A stretch of DNA of 64,000 bases, taken from NCBI RefSeq assembly GCF_000740675.1, contig NZ_JPXI01000030.1, positions 1 through 64,000 of the forward strand. The letters run 5' to 3'. The stretch's first letter is position 1; each line of letters opens with the position of its first letter. The notes under the pieces are model-generated. The model ran no database searches. It was not told where the DNA came from and saw only the letters and a program-made list of their open reading frames with translations. The position numbers were made by a program, and so were the translations under genes. Of the stretch, positions 1 to 10,930 are shown one piece after another. The DNA is from Massilia sp. BSC265 (GTDB lineage: Bacteria > Pseudomonadota > Gammaproteobacteria > Burkholderiales > Burkholderiaceae_D).

Positions 1-735
<735 letters not shown>

Positions 736-867
736 CCTTGGTAGGCTATAGACAAGTCAGGAATACAGCTGCAGTTTGTTGATACTGCTACCCCAAGAAT
801 AAAAAAACGATACTTCTTCCCGGATTGTGAGTTTTTTACCGATCGGTAAAAGCTCAGACAAGTCAAA

Positions 868-981
868 GCCTGATGACCATAGCAAGTCGGTCCCACCCCT
901 TCCCATCCCGAACAGGACCGTGAAACGACTTTGCGCCGATGATAGTGCTGCAACCAGTGTGAAAGTAGGTTATCGTCAGGC
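868..981 (+). rRNA. rrf: 5S ribosomal RNA
   Basis: A 114-nt 5S rRNA whose ends pair (gcctgatgacc at the 5' end, gttatcgtcaggc at the 3' end) and which contains the conserved loop segment cccatcccgaac. It follows 23S by about 130 nt, the usual 23S-5S order. The exact ends are estimated from the terminal stem. Confidence 0.95.
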
Positions 982-992
982 TAGTTATAAGC

Positions 993-1027
993 AAAGCCCG
1001 CTCAGTATCGACTGAGCGGGCTTTTTG
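993..1027 (+). terminator. Rho-independent terminator of the rRNA operon
   Basis: The inverted repeat aaagcccgctcag / ctgagcgggcttttt has a stem of about 12 bp, a short loop and a T-run directly after the 5S gene. This is the natural end of the rRNA transcript. Confidence 0.85.
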
Positions 1028-1067
1028 CTTTCGGATTCGCACTGCGAATCTTTACAGTGCCTTATGA

Positions 1068-1098
1068 AAAAAGCCCGCTTTCGTCAAGCGGGCTTTTG
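1068..1098. terminator. Second, bidirectional-looking terminator
   Basis: The hairpin aagcccgctt-tcgtc-aagcgggctt is flanked by an A-run on the left and a T-run on the right, so it can work on both strands. It would back up the rRNA terminator and also end the minus-strand DUF1840 gene that stops at 1122. Its stem core (agcccgct) is shared with the first terminator. Confidence 0.75.
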
Positions 1099-1121
1099 CT
1101 TGATGCGTACAGAGAAAACCG

Positions 1122-1463
1122 TCACACGCCCCACAGCACGTCGGTCTTGTTGTCACGCGCCGAACGCAGCATTTCGAGCAGCGGGAAGGCACGTGTCGGG
1201 AAGCTGACGACTTCGATCGGCTCGTGTTCGTTGTCCTCGGTGTCGCCGTGGTGCGCCTGGACGTCGCGTTCCACCTGTTCCGAGATCTGGTGCCTGCGGC
1301 TTTCCTCGATTTCGCCCTCGAGCAGGGCAACAGCGCGGGGGGCTTCTTCGGCGGTAATGACACCGCGTTCCATATCCTTATGCAGCAGGTCGAGGATGCG
1401 CTTGGCATGTTCCTGGTACATCAGGACCTCAGGATAGGACTTGCATTTAAATGTGATCAACAT
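1122..1463 (-). CDS. DUF1840 family protein
   Basis: A 113-residue cytosolic protein that starts MLITFKCKSYPEVLMYQEHA and matches the N-terminal pattern of DUF1840, a small family of Betaproteobacteria of unknown function. It is acidic and probably helical; there is no signal peptide or membrane segment. It stands alone, convergent to the rRNA operon, and shares the hairpin at 1068-1098 as a terminator. The family call rests on the N-terminal motif and the length. No function can be deduced from sequence or neighbours. Confidence 0.8.
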   Translation of the reverse strand: MLITFKCKSYPEVLMYQEHAKRILDLLHKDMERGVITAEEAPRAVALLEGEIEESRRHQISEQVERDVQAHHGDTEDNEHEPIEVVSFPTRAFPLLEMLRSARDNKTDVLWGV

Positions 1464-1534
1464 GGCTATTCCGTTCTTTTGTTAGTGCTTAAACGATAAC
1501 ACGAGTTGGAGAACCGGTCATCCCTCGCACACAT

Positions 1535-3087
1535 TCAGGATGCCGCGCGGCGCCGCAACAGCCAGGCCGTCACTAAGGTGGCGCTAGCGAAGAAGCCGGC
1601 GAATGCGCCCCCCGCCATGTAGGCACCCGAGGCTGCACCGCCGGCGACCGTGGCCAGGCACCACCCGAGTCCGCCCCACGACAGGCTATTGAGCATTCCT
1701 AATATCGAAGTCAGCGTATCGCTACGGCCGCGCGCCTTGTAATCGCTGCGAGAACCGGCCTTTCCACACCAGTGAACGATCAAGGCGGCGGTGCAAGTCG
1801 CGCCGCTGACGGTGAAGCAGGCCAGCAGACCAGGGATCGGCACCGTCAGTACGAGCCAGGCGAGGGGGATGGATGCGATGAGAAGCGCGGGCATGACTCC
1901 CGCCGCCAGCTTGGCAAGCCGCACCACGGGTTGAGGCGCGGGGGCGAGGACCAGCAGATCAGGCGCCTCCTCGGCGGATACCACGATCCAGGCCAGCGAT
2001 GCCGTCAGCGAACTGCACAGCAGCGTCAATCCCGCGATCAGGGCCGGGACGTGGACGTCGCTGCGACGGAACATGACGAGACACAGCGGCAGCAGGTACA
2101 GCAACTGCAGTGCAACTTGCGAGATCAGTTGCGGATCGCGCACGATCAGCCGCCATTCCTTGCGTACGACAGTGTCGAACAGTCCGTGCCCGAACCGGTA
2201 GTGCACGCCGCCCGATGGACGCCGCCCGGCACTGGCGGAAGAAGCCGCCTGCTGCAGGCCGTACACGAAGAAACCGTGGGTAAGCCCGGTGGTCAGCATG
2301 AACGCTGCGACGGCAAGCGCCACCAGCCCCACTACGGGCAGCGCTTCGCCCAGCAGGGCGCGGCCGGGCAGCCACAGGAGGCTCGCTGCGCCGAGCAGGC
2401 CTTGCGAGGCAAAGGCCCGTTCGAAGACGGCCGCCGCTTCGGCTTCCCGGGACTGCGACATGACATTGAGCAGCTGTGCCAGGATGAACAGCAGCGCCCC
2501 TGCCAGCGCACCGATGAGCTGGGCGATGACCCGCGTGCGGCGCGCACCGAGCACGCGCACCAGGCCCAAGGTAACCAGCATGGCCATGCAGGCGACGATC
2601 GTCGCGCAGCCGAGAATGACAGGATAGACCGCCAGCCAACGCCCGTAGCCGAGCAGCGCGCCCGCATGCGCGAATGGTGTGAGCAGGAACAGGTAAAGCA
2701 CGGAGGTGCCGGCGGCTACCACGCCGAGGCGAACGGTGAAGATGCTGCGGGAGGGCAGTGGCGACGACAGCAGTAAATCCAGGTCGCCGCGCTCGAACAG
2801 GACCACCACGCTGGACTTGAGTGCACTCGACAGCATGAAGGTCATGCTGCCGAACAGCAGTGCCGTCACCGCGACCAGGACGCGGGGATCGTCGGTGTCA
2901 ATGGCTGTGCTGCGGGCAAGGACGAACCAGGCAATGCCATGCAGGACCAGCCACACCGCGGCGGCGATCGCCAGCCCGGCCATGCCGGGTCGGCGCGGCG
3001 TTCCTGTCGCCTTGCCTGCCGCCGCGTTGTACCACGCGAGGCGGATCTCGTGCCGGAGCAGCCAGCCGATGCTGCCTGGCAGGCCCT

Positions 3088-3091
<4 letters not shown>
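1535..3091 (-). CDS. ABC-2 type transporter permease
   Basis: A 518-residue integral membrane protein, probably the membrane half of an ABC exporter. It has an N-terminal cytoplasmic segment with basic residues, then many hydrophobic stretches (first around residues 35-60, several more up to the C terminus) and no signal peptide. The start ATG (3089-3091) overlaps the TGA of the upstream ATPase gene as ATGA, so the two are translationally coupled and very likely form one transporter. The substrate cannot be told. An open frame continues upstream of this ATG but only shadows the ATPase gene. Confidence 0.85.
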
Positions 3092-3821
<730 letters not shown>

Positions 3822-3825
<4 letters not shown>

Positions 3826-4334
3826 TGCGGTTTGAACGAGGACAGGAACTGCTCGGTCTGCTCGGGCGGCATCGCACCGGGCGTGCCCACCACGATCACC
3901 TGGTACATGCGCGTGCCTTTGGCAAAGAAGCGGCCCACGAGGCGTACCGGGCCATTGTTGCCCTTGCCGAGCGCGTCGACCTCCAGCGCCGCGCTGCCGG
4001 GTGCTGCGCCCTTGTTTTCTTCGGTATCGCCGGCGCCGATATTGCGCAGCAGGGCCCGGCGCATTGCGGGCAGGGTGGCCTGGGCCAGGGCCGCATCCGG
4101 CGCCACCGCGGTGCCGACGGCGAAGGTCGTTCCTTCCACCTCGGCGGCCGTCATCGTCATGTCGACCTTGATGCCGCCCAGGTCGATGCCGCGGGTGTGC
4201 GTCGCCGGCTTGGCAGGGAACAGCACACGGAAGGCGCCGTCGGCACTGGTGTAGTCGCGCCAGTTGTAGGTCGGCGAACAGCCCGCCAGTATGATCGCGG
4301 ACAGCGAAGCAAGGAAGAGTTGTTTGATGTGCAT
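3822..4334 (-). CDS. Small lipoprotein coupled to the ABC transporter
   Basis: A 170-residue protein with a short basic start, a hydrophobic stretch and the lipobox LAGC at about residues 16-19, so it should be a lipoprotein with Cys19 as lipid site. The mature part has no motif I recognise; it ends FLSSFKPQ. Its stop overlaps the ATPase start by 4 nt, and it begins 45 nt after comM. The context suggests an envelope accessory to the exporter, but this is inference from coupling alone. Confidence 0.75.
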
Positions 4335-4379
4335 GCCACGATGTTAGCAGGACGCGTGGCGCGCGCATACTTTCGGCCG

Positions 4380-5897
4380 TCAATGCTCCCTGAGCGCGCG
4401 CCGGTACTGGATCGCTTCCGCGATATGCTCGGGCGCCACGTGCTCCGCGCCGCCCAGGTCGGCGATCGTGCGCGCCACCTTGAGCACGCGGTGGTAGGCG
4501 CGCGCCGACCAGTGCAGCTGCTGCATCGCGGCGCGCAGCAACCGGTCGCCGGCCGCGTCCGGACGGCAGTAGCGGTCGATCTCGCGCGGGGCCAGGCGCT
4601 GGTTCGGCTTGCCCTGCCGCGCCAGCTGCCAGGCATGCGCCTGCGCCACGCGCGCCGCAATCGCGGCGCTGCTTTCCCCATCGGCCTGCGCGCCGATGCT
4701 TTCCGCCGGCATGGCCGCCACCGCCAGCTGGATGTCGATGCGGTCGAGCAGCGGGCCGGAGACGCGGTCCTGGTAGCGCTGGGCCGCCTCCGGCGTGCAG
4801 CGGCACTTGCCGGACACATGGCCGAGCCAGCCGCAGGGACAGGGATTCATCGCCGCCACCAGCTGGAAGCGGGCCGGGAAATCGGCCTGGCGCGCCGCGC
4901 GCGAGATCGTGATCTGGCCCGATTCGAGCGGCTCGCGCAGCACCTCGAGCACGCGCCGGTCGAACTCCGGCAGCTCGTCCAGGAACAGCACGCCGTGGTG
5001 GGCCAGCGAGACCTCGCCGGGACGCGGCGGATTGCCGCCGCCGACCAGCGCCACGCTTGAGGTAGTGTGGTGCGGACTGCGGAACGGACGCCGGCGCCAG
5101 CGCTGCGGCGAGAAGCCCCCGGCAATCGACTGCACCGCGGCCGATTCCAGCGCCTCGTCCTCGCCCATCGGCGGCAGCAGGCCCGGAAAGCGCGAGGCCA
5201 GCATGCTCTTGCCGGCGCCCGGCGGACCGATCAGCAAGACCGAATGCGTGCCTGCAGCCGCCACTTCGAGCGCGCGCTTGGCCGTCTGCTGCCCCTTCAC
5301 TTCCGCAAAGTCCGGATAGTCGACAGGGCTTGCGGGCGCCTTGCCCTGGTGGCGCGCCAGCTGGACACTGCCTGCCCCGCGTACGAAGTGGGCGCACACC
5401 TCGAGCAGCGTGCGCGCGGGGTAGATGGCGGCCTCGCTGACCAGTGCGGCCTCGTCGGCATTCGCCAACGGCACGATGAAGGCGCGCGCTTTTTCCTCGC
5501 GTTCGCGCTGCATGGCGAAGCTCATCGCCAGCGCACCGCGGATAGGGCGCAGTTCGCCGGACAGCGAGAGCTCGCCGGCAAACTCGTAGCGCGCCAGCCC
5601 CTCGCCCGGGATCTGCTGCGATGCCGCCAGGATGCCCAGCGCGATCGCCAGGTCGAAGCGGCCGGACTCCTTCGGCAGGTCAGCCGGGGCCAGATTGACG
5701 GTGATGCGGCGCGGGGGAATGGTAAAGCCGGAGTTCTGCAGTGCTGCGCGGACGCGGTCCTTGGCTTCGCGTACTTCCGCATCGGGCAAGCCGACAATGG
5801 TGAACGCGGGGAGCCCGTTGGCCAGGTGGACTTCGACGCTGACGGCGGGGGCGTCCATGCCGGCGAGGGCGCGGCTTCGTAAGACGGCGAGACTCAT
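4380..5897 (-). CDS. comM: YifB/ComM family Mg-chelatase-like AAA+ ATPase
   Basis: A 505-residue AAA+ protein. ComM is known as a hexameric branch-migration helicase that helps integrate incoming single-stranded DNA during natural transformation. The N-terminal domain begins MSLAVLRSRALAGMDAP, the usual start for the family, so an in-frame ATG 13 codons upstream was not used. Walker A GPPGAGKSM is in the middle, Walker B LFLDELPEF follows, and the Mg-chelatase C-terminal region ends in REH. A cysteine cluster CPCGWLGHVSGKCRC fits the family's metal-binding insert. The lipoprotein/ABC genes follow on the same strand. Confidence 0.92.
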   Translation of the reverse strand: MSLAVLRSRALAGMDAPAVSVEVHLANGLPAFTIVGLPDAEVREAKDRVRAALQNSGFTIPPRRITVNLAPADLPKESGRFDLAIALGILAASQQIPGEGLARYEFAGELSLSGELRPIRGALAMSFAMQREREEKARAFIVPLANADEAALVSEAAIYPARTLLEVCAHFVRGAGSVQLARHQGKAPASPVDYPDFAEVKGQQTAKRALEVAAAGTHSVLLIGPPGAGKSMLASRFPGLLPPMGEDEALESAAVQSIAGGFSPQRWRRRPFRSPHHTTSSVALVGGGNPPRPGEVSLAHHGVLFLDELPEFDRRVLEVLREPLESGQITISRAARQADFPARFQLVAAMNPCPCGWLGHVSGKCRCTPEAAQRYQDRVSGPLLDRIDIQLAVAAMPAESIGAQADGESSAAIAARVAQAHAWQLARQGKPNQRLAPREIDRYCRPDAAGDRLLRAAMQQLHWSARAYHRVLKVARTIADLGGAEHVAPEHIAEAIQYRRALREH

Positions 5898-6007
5898 GGG
5901 CTTCCTGGCGATTGAGGACTCGCAGGATGGTGACACCGCTTCGCAGAAGGCTCGTTGAGCGCACCCAAGCGTGCGCCGTTTCAGGGCTCAGGCGCCTGCA
6001 GGAAGCG

Positions 6008-6520
6008 TTAAACGTCGCGCAAGGTCACCACCGGCATGGTCAACGCGCGCTTGTCCTTGAAGAAAGCGATGTCGAACAGGGCCGCCGCGCCGACCACCTC
6101 CTTGCCCAGCTGGCGCAGCAGGGAAGCCGCCGCTTCGATGGTGCCGCCGGTGGCCAGCACGTCATCGACGATCAGCACGCGCTGGCCCTTGATGCGTTCC
6201 GGCTGGATCTCGATGGTCGCGTTGCCGTATTCGCGCTTGTAATCGATGCTGATCGCCTTGCCGGGTAATTTACCGGCCTTGCGTGCCATGGCAAAGCCGA
6301 CCTTGTGCTTCAAGGCAAGGGCGCCGGCAATCATGAATCCGCGCGCGTCCATGGCCAGGATGAAGTCGAAGTGCAGTGCATCGGTCTTTTCGTTCAGAGT
6401 GTCGATGGCCAGGCGCCAATGCTCCGGATTATCGAAGATGCAGCCGACGTCGATGAAGTTGACGCCCGGCTCCGGGTAATCCTGGAAAAACTCCAGCGGA
6501 ACGCTGTTGAAATCGTTCAT
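6008..6520 (-). CDS. apt: Adenine phosphoribosyltransferase
   Basis: A 170-residue purine salvage enzyme that makes AMP from adenine and PRPP. The PRPP-binding motif VLIVDDVLATGGT sits around residues 117-129, and the FIDVGCIFDNPEHW stretch corresponds to the N-terminal Apt region. The length is normal for the family. It is a single minus-strand gene, 110 nt upstream of comM on the same strand. Confidence 0.95.
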   Translation of the reverse strand: MNDFNSVPLEFFQDYPEPGVNFIDVGCIFDNPEHWRLAIDTLNEKTDALHFDFILAMDARGFMIAGALALKHKVGFAMARKAGKLPGKAISIDYKREYGNATIEIQPERIKGQRVLIVDDVLATGGTIEAAASLLRQLGKEVVGAAALFDIAFFKDKRALTMPVVTLRDV

Positions 6521-6678
6521 GGGAAATAAGAGTTCGTGTGGTGAAGCGAATAGGTGGGTGAGCGACGATTATCGCCGGTCTGCGCAAAGGCTGCCCGCGC
6601 TGCGTCAGGGGAGCAGCTTGTGCAGCCTGTCTCGAAGCGTGCCACCATGGACGATTTGGCAACCACAACAAGACCATC

Positions 6679-7085
6679 ATGGACATTGCAGTGTCACTCG
6701 CAGACCCGATCGAAGAGGACGAGGTGATCCGGCTGTACCGCGCCAACGGCTGGTCGTCGGCCGAAAAGCCGGTGCAATTGATGGCGGCACTCCGTAACTT
6801 GCATGCGCTGGTGACGGCGCGCATCGGCGGCGAGTTGGCCGGACTCGGCAACGCGATTTCCGATGGCCACCTGGACGTCTATTTTCCCCACATGCTGGTG
6901 CACCCGCGCACCAGGGGAAGGGCGTCGGGCGCCTGATGAGGGGGCCGATGCTGGCCAGGTATGCCGGCTTCCACCAGATGATGCCGACCGCCGGCGGCGC
7001 CGCGATCGACTTCTACAAGGCGCTGGGTTTCGAGCGGGCCGGCAAGACCGAGCCCATGTGGATCTACGCGGGCAGCGAACATCAA
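6679..7085 (+). pseudogene. GNAT family N-acetyltransferase, frameshifted
   Basis: The first frame (6679-6936) encodes an N-terminal GNAT half ending ...LDVYFPHMLVHPRTRGRASGA-stop. If one base is restored near 6908, the next frame reads HQGKGVGRLMRGPMLARY, the acetyl-CoA-binding loop of GNAT enzymes, followed by the typical tail AAIDFYKALGFERAG and MWIYAGSEH. One base therefore appears to be missing and the gene broken. Instead of stopping at the usual end, the second frame continues into regulator sequence (next entry). A sequencing error at 6908 is possible. Confidence 0.8.
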
Positions 7086-7526
7086 GAACACTACCGTGTT
7101 CACGCCCGCGGCCGGCTCTCAGCCCTGGAACTGGACGACGACAAGATCTTCGTAAACGATGGCCCGATGTGGACCTCGGCCGGCATGACGGCCTGCATCG
7201 ACCTGGCGATCGCGCTGGTCGAGGCCGGCCTGGGAACGGCGGTGGCGAAGGCGGTGGCGCGCAAGATGGTGGTCTACCACCGGCGCACCGGCGGCCAGTC
7301 GCAGTTCTCCTCACTGGCCGAGATGGATGGCGGCTCCGACCGCATCCGGCTGGCGCTGCGCTACGCGAAGGAGAACTTGCATACGCCGCTGTCGGTCGAG
7401 CAGCTGGCGGAGCACGTCAACTGGAGCCCGCGCCATTTCAGCCGCGCCTTCGTGCGCACGCTGGGCAAGCCGCCGCAGGCCGTGCTGCGCGAGGCGCGCC
7501 AGCACGTCGGCTACGACCTGCTTTAA
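7086..7526 (+). pseudogene. Remnant of a GlxA-type (DJ-1/PfpI plus AraC HTH) regulator
   Basis: The frame that starts in the broken acetyltransferase continues as the C-terminal part of a GlxA-like transcription regulator. It shows DDDKIFVNDGPMWTSAGMTA and IDLAIALVE of the DJ-1/PfpI domain end, a linker with RKMVVYHRR, then SVEQLAEHVNWSPRHFSRAF of the first AraC helix-turn-helix. Directly after RAF it reads VRTLGKPPQAVLREAR, which resembles the very end of the second helix-turn-helix. About 45 residues between appear deleted, probably between two RAF-coding stretches. The N-terminal three-fifths are missing. Function is very unlikely. Confidence 0.75.
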
Positions 7527-7903
7527 AAGACGACCAGCGGGTTCTTCGTCACCGCAACCGCCACGATGTAGGCGAAGCTGGCCAGCGCGCCGATGAGGGC
7601 GGCGCTGCGCACTTCCTTGGTCCGGCCGCCCTTGAGCGCGATGGTGCCGAGTACGATGTAGGCCACCAGCCCCACCAGCTTGGCCGTCAGCCAGGGCATC
7701 TGGCCTGGATACTGATGGCTCACCACCGCCAGGCCGACGGCGCTTGCCAGCAGCAGGGTATCGACCACGTGTGGGACGATCTTCACCCAGCGCTGTCCTA
7801 GGTTCGGCGACGCGCGCATCATCCAGATGCCGCGGACCAGGAACAGCAGGCCGCTGAGGGCCACGAAGCTGACGTGCAGGTGCTTGAGTGCGATATAGGG
7901 CAT
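7523..7903 (-). CDS. SirB2 family membrane protein
   Basis: A 126-residue integral membrane protein with about four hydrophobic helices and the start MPYIALKHLHVSFVALSG, typical of the SirB2 family. SirB2 was first linked to invasion gene expression in Salmonella, but the biochemical role of the family is unknown. The C-terminal end overlaps the tail of the convergent decayed regulator by 4 nt. It is separated by only 36 nt from the xylosidase stop. Confidence 0.85.
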   Translation of the reverse strand: MPYIALKHLHVSFVALSGLLFLVRGIWMMRASPNLGQRWVKIVPHVVDTLLLASAVGLAVVSHQYPGQMPWLTAKLVGLVAYIVLGTIALKGGRTKEVRSAALIGALASFAYIVAVAVTKNPLVVF

Positions 7904-7939
7904 GGCGGGTTCACGAGTTGGTAACCCGCGCAGTATGCC

Positions 7940-9592
7940 TCAGCTGTGCTCGACTGTGGTCGCGCGCGGATCGGTAACGAAGGGCCGTTCGCGGTAATCG
8001 AAGTAGTCGAAGTCGGCATGCAGGCCGGTGCCGGCCATGTCCTGGCAGGCCATGCCGACAAAGGCGCCGGTGAAGTTAGGCTGTCCGGGCGCCGATGCCT
8101 CGTCCGACAGGATGCTTGCATCGAACTGTTGTGGCAGCCACTGCCATGCGCCTCCGTGCAGCCGATAGCCGAAGAGAAGCCGTTCCTCGTCCACCTCCAC
8201 GCGCAGCTCGACCGGCACGCCTGCCGGCACGGGGATCGGCGCGCTGAAGGCATCCGACTGCATGTGGTTCGGCAGGCTGCTCATCACGCGCAGGTGCCTG
8301 CCCACCTCGTCGTCGTGCGTCAGGTACAGGTAATGGAATTTCGCCGCGCCGTAGTAGCACACCAGGCCTGCCTGCTGCTGGTAGTGCTGCGGCTCGAAAT
8401 CGACGACCGTGGCGGCGCTGTAGCAATGCGCCTGCTGCCGGCGCGCTACCAAGGCCTGGCGGAACTGGCTGCCGATGGATTCGCGCCCGAACAGGCGCAG
8501 GTGGCCCGGACGCTCACCGAGGCTGAAGATCTCCTCGGGCCATGGCGTGCGCAGCCACTGGAAGGCGATCGGCAACTGCGGCTCGTCGAAGTCTTCACGC
8601 ACGGGCTCGAGCGGGAAGCGATGCTCCGCCGGTTGCGGCGCCTCGGCCTGCAGTTCCGGCGTGCCGAGGCCGTCGCGCGTGCGCAGCCATCCATCCTCGC
8701 CCCACACCATCGGCTGGATCGCGGTCTCGCGGCCCAGCGTGCAGGTGCCGCGGTTGCGCAACGGGCGACCGCACAGGTAGACCATCCAGGTGTCGCCGTC
8801 CGGCGTCTCGACCAGGTCCGCATGGCCCGCGCGTTGCAGCGGCGCATCCGGCCGGTTGCGGGAACTGAGGATGGTCACGTCCGGATGCAGCTCGTAGGGT
8901 CCACGCAGCTGGAAAGAGCGCGCCATCGTCACGCCATGGTTCCAGCCGGTGCCGCCTTCGGCGGTCAGGAGGTAGTAGTAGCCGTTGCGCTTGTACAGGT
9001 GCGGCGCCTCGGTCAGCCCGTGCGGCGTGCCCTTGAAGATGTTCTCGCGCCGTCCGACCAGCTTGCGCCCGTCGACCGAATACTCCTGCAGCACGATGCC
9101 GGCAAAGCGGTTGCCGCCGGGCCGGTGGTCCCATAGCTGGTTGAGCAGGTACTTGCGCCCGTCGTCGTCGTGGAACAGCGACGGGTCGAAGCCGCTGCTG
9201 TTCAGGTACACCGGGTCCGACCAGGGGCCGTCGATGCCGGGGCTGGTGACCAGGTAGTTGTGGAAGTCGCGCAAGGAGGCGCTGCCGGTCGCGCCGCCGG
9301 TGGAGGTGCGGCCGTAGCGCTTGACGTCGGTGTAGACCAGCCAGAACAGGCCATCGGCATAAGTGAGGCAGGGCGCCCACACGCCGCAGGAGTCGGGTGC
9401 CCCGAGCATGTTCAGCTGGCTCGCGCGGTTCAACGGGCGGCCCGCCAGCCGCCAGTTGACCAGATCGCGCGAATGGTGGATCTGCACGCCCGGGTACCAC
9501 TCGAAGGTGGAGGTGGCGATGTAGTAGTCTTCTCCCACGCGCACGATGGACGGGTCGGGATTGAAGCCGCGGAGGATCGGATTATGGATCAT
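7940..9592 (-). CDS. Glycoside hydrolase family 43, probable beta-xylosidase
   Basis: A 550-residue enzyme without signal peptide, so probably acting in the cytoplasm on imported oligosaccharides. GH43 catalytic residues fit D13 in FNPDPS (general base), D136 in SGFDPSLF (pKa modulator) and E195 in GLTEAPHLY (general acid). The roughly 200 C-terminal residues fit the beta-sandwich domain common in GH43 xylosidases (XynB type). The ATG overlaps the MFS gene's stop (ATGA), so transporter and hydrolase are made together. Xylosidase is the likeliest activity; arabinofuranosidase is possible. Confidence 0.88.
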   Translation of the reverse strand: MIHNPILRGFNPDPSIVRVGEDYYIATSTFEWYPGVQIHHSRDLVNWRLAGRPLNRASQLNMLGAPDSCGVWAPCLTYADGLFWLVYTDVKRYGRTSTGGATGSASLRDFHNYLVTSPGIDGPWSDPVYLNSSGFDPSLFHDDDGRKYLLNQLWDHRPGGNRFAGIVLQEYSVDGRKLVGRRENIFKGTPHGLTEAPHLYKRNGYYYLLTAEGGTGWNHGVTMARSFQLRGPYELHPDVTILSSRNRPDAPLQRAGHADLVETPDGDTWMVYLCGRPLRNRGTCTLGRETAIQPMVWGEDGWLRTRDGLGTPELQAEAPQPAEHRFPLEPVREDFDEPQLPIAFQWLRTPWPEEIFSLGERPGHLRLFGRESIGSQFRQALVARRQQAHCYSAATVVDFEPQHYQQQAGLVCYYGAAKFHYLYLTHDDEVGRHLRVMSSLPNHMQSDAFSAPIPVPAGVPVELRVEVDEERLLFGYRLHGGAWQWLPQQFDASILSDEASAPGQPNFTGAFVGMACQDMAGTGLHADFDYFDYRERPFVTDPRATTVEHS

Positions 9593-10878
9593 GCTGATTC
9601 TTTGACGGGAGAGTCGGCGGGAGAGTCGGCACGCAGCGGTTCGCGCACCAGCGTCCACAGGAGCACGGCAGCGACCAGGTCCAGCACTGCCAGGCTGACG
9701 AAGAAAGGCGTGTAGCCCACGCTGCTCATCAGGCCGCCGATCAGCAGCGAGAAGATCAGCAGGCCCAGGTTGCCGAAGGTGCCGCACATGCCGGCCACGG
9801 TGGCCACCTCATTGCGACGGAACAGGTCGGAGGACATGGTGATCACGGTGACCGAGAGCGTCTGGTGCGCGAAGCCCGCGACGCTGAGCAGGGCGATCGC
9901 CGCATAGGCATTGTCCACGAAGCCGACGAAAGCCACGCCCATCATCATGACGGCGCCCACGGTGAAGGCGCCGCGCCGTGCATTGATCAGGCGTACGCCG
10001 CGCTTCTGCAGCCATGGCACCACCGTCGGGCCGAACAGGCAACCTAGGTCGGCCGCGAGGAAAGGCAGCCAGGCGAACATGGCGATCTGCTTCAGGTCGA
10101 AGCCCCGCACCGTGGTCAGGTACAGGGGCACCCAGAAGGCCAGGGTGCCCCAGGCCGGGTCGGCGAGGAAGCGGGGCAGGGCGATGCCCCAGAAGTTGCG
10201 CTGCTTGAGGATGCTGGACACGGACGGGCGCTTGCCGTCGCCCTGCAGGTGCTGCTCCTGGCCGGCAGCGATGTGCTGGGCCTCGCTTTTTGATAAGCGG
10301 CGGTGGCGCGCCGGGGCGTCGTAGAGCAGCAGCCAGATGGCCACCCACACCAGGCCGAGCGCGCCGGTGATCACGAATGCGGACTGCCAGTTGTAGTGCA
10401 GGATCGCCCACACCACCAGCGGCGGCGCCAGCATCGACCCGAAGGATGCGCCGATGTTGTAGATCCCGCCCGCCATGCCGCGTTCCTTGGCCGGGAACCA
10501 CTCGGACACCGCCTTCATCCCGGCCGGATTGGCCGAACCTTCCGCCAGGCCCAGCAGGCCGCGCAGCACGGCCAGCGTCTGCCAGTTGGTGGCGAAACCG
10601 TGCAGCATGCAGATGATCGACCAGGCCACCGCGAACATCGCATACCCGAACTTCAGGCCGATCACGTCCAGCACATAGCCGCACAGCGGCTGCAGCATGA
10701 TCGCGCCCTGGAAGGCCGCCGTGATATAGGAATACTCGGCCGTGCTGATATCCAGTTCCTTCAGCACGGTGGGAGCGGCAACCGCCAGGCTGCTGCGGGT
10801 GAGGTAGTTGATGACCGCCCCCAGCATCACCAGGCCGATCATCCACCAGCGTAGCCCTCTGATCTTCCGATTGAACAT
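9589..10878 (-). CDS. MFS transporter, ExuT/anion-cation symporter type
   Basis: A 429-residue, 12-helix major facilitator. The start MFNRKIRGLRWWMIGLVMLG is typical of the hexuronate/glucarate (ACS) branch; an in-frame ATG 13 codons upstream lacks support. A motif such as LAEGSANPAGMKAVSEWFP matches the branch signature. The coupled GH43 gene suggests uptake of xylo-oligosaccharide, uronate or a similar plant-wall product. The C terminus holds a short duplication (ADSPADSP, from a 12-bp tandem repeat near 9606-9630). A palindrome overlaps its start codon. Confidence 0.87.
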   Translation of the reverse strand: MFNRKIRGLRWWMIGLVMLGAVINYLTRSSLAVAAPTVLKELDISTAEYSYITAAFQGAIMLQPLCGYVLDVIGLKFGYAMFAVAWSIICMLHGFATNWQTLAVLRGLLGLAEGSANPAGMKAVSEWFPAKERGMAGGIYNIGASFGSMLAPPLVVWAILHYNWQSAFVITGALGLVWVAIWLLLYDAPARHRRLSKSEAQHIAAGQEQHLQGDGKRPSVSSILKQRNFWGIALPRFLADPAWGTLAFWVPLYLTTVRGFDLKQIAMFAWLPFLAADLGCLFGPTVVPWLQKRGVRLINARRGAFTVGAVMMMGVAFVGFVDNAYAAIALLSVAGFAHQTLSVTVITMSSDLFRRNEVATVAGMCGTFGNLGLLIFSLLIGGLMSSVGYTPFFVSLAVLDLVAAVLLWTLVREPLRADSPADSPVKESA

Positions 10879-10892
10879 GTTTGCGCAACCAT
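10877..10892. promoter_or_regulatory. Candidate LacI-family operator at the MFS start codon
   Basis: The imperfect 16-bp palindrome atgtttgcgcaaccat is centred on the CG of TTGCGCAA and covers the MFS start codon. The form (even palindrome with central CG) is typical for LacI-family repressors. A similar site lies 54 bp upstream. No lacI gene is visible in the window. Confidence 0.5.
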
Positions 10893-10930
10893 TATGTTGG
10901 GCTGCCAACCATATCACATTATCTCAGTGA

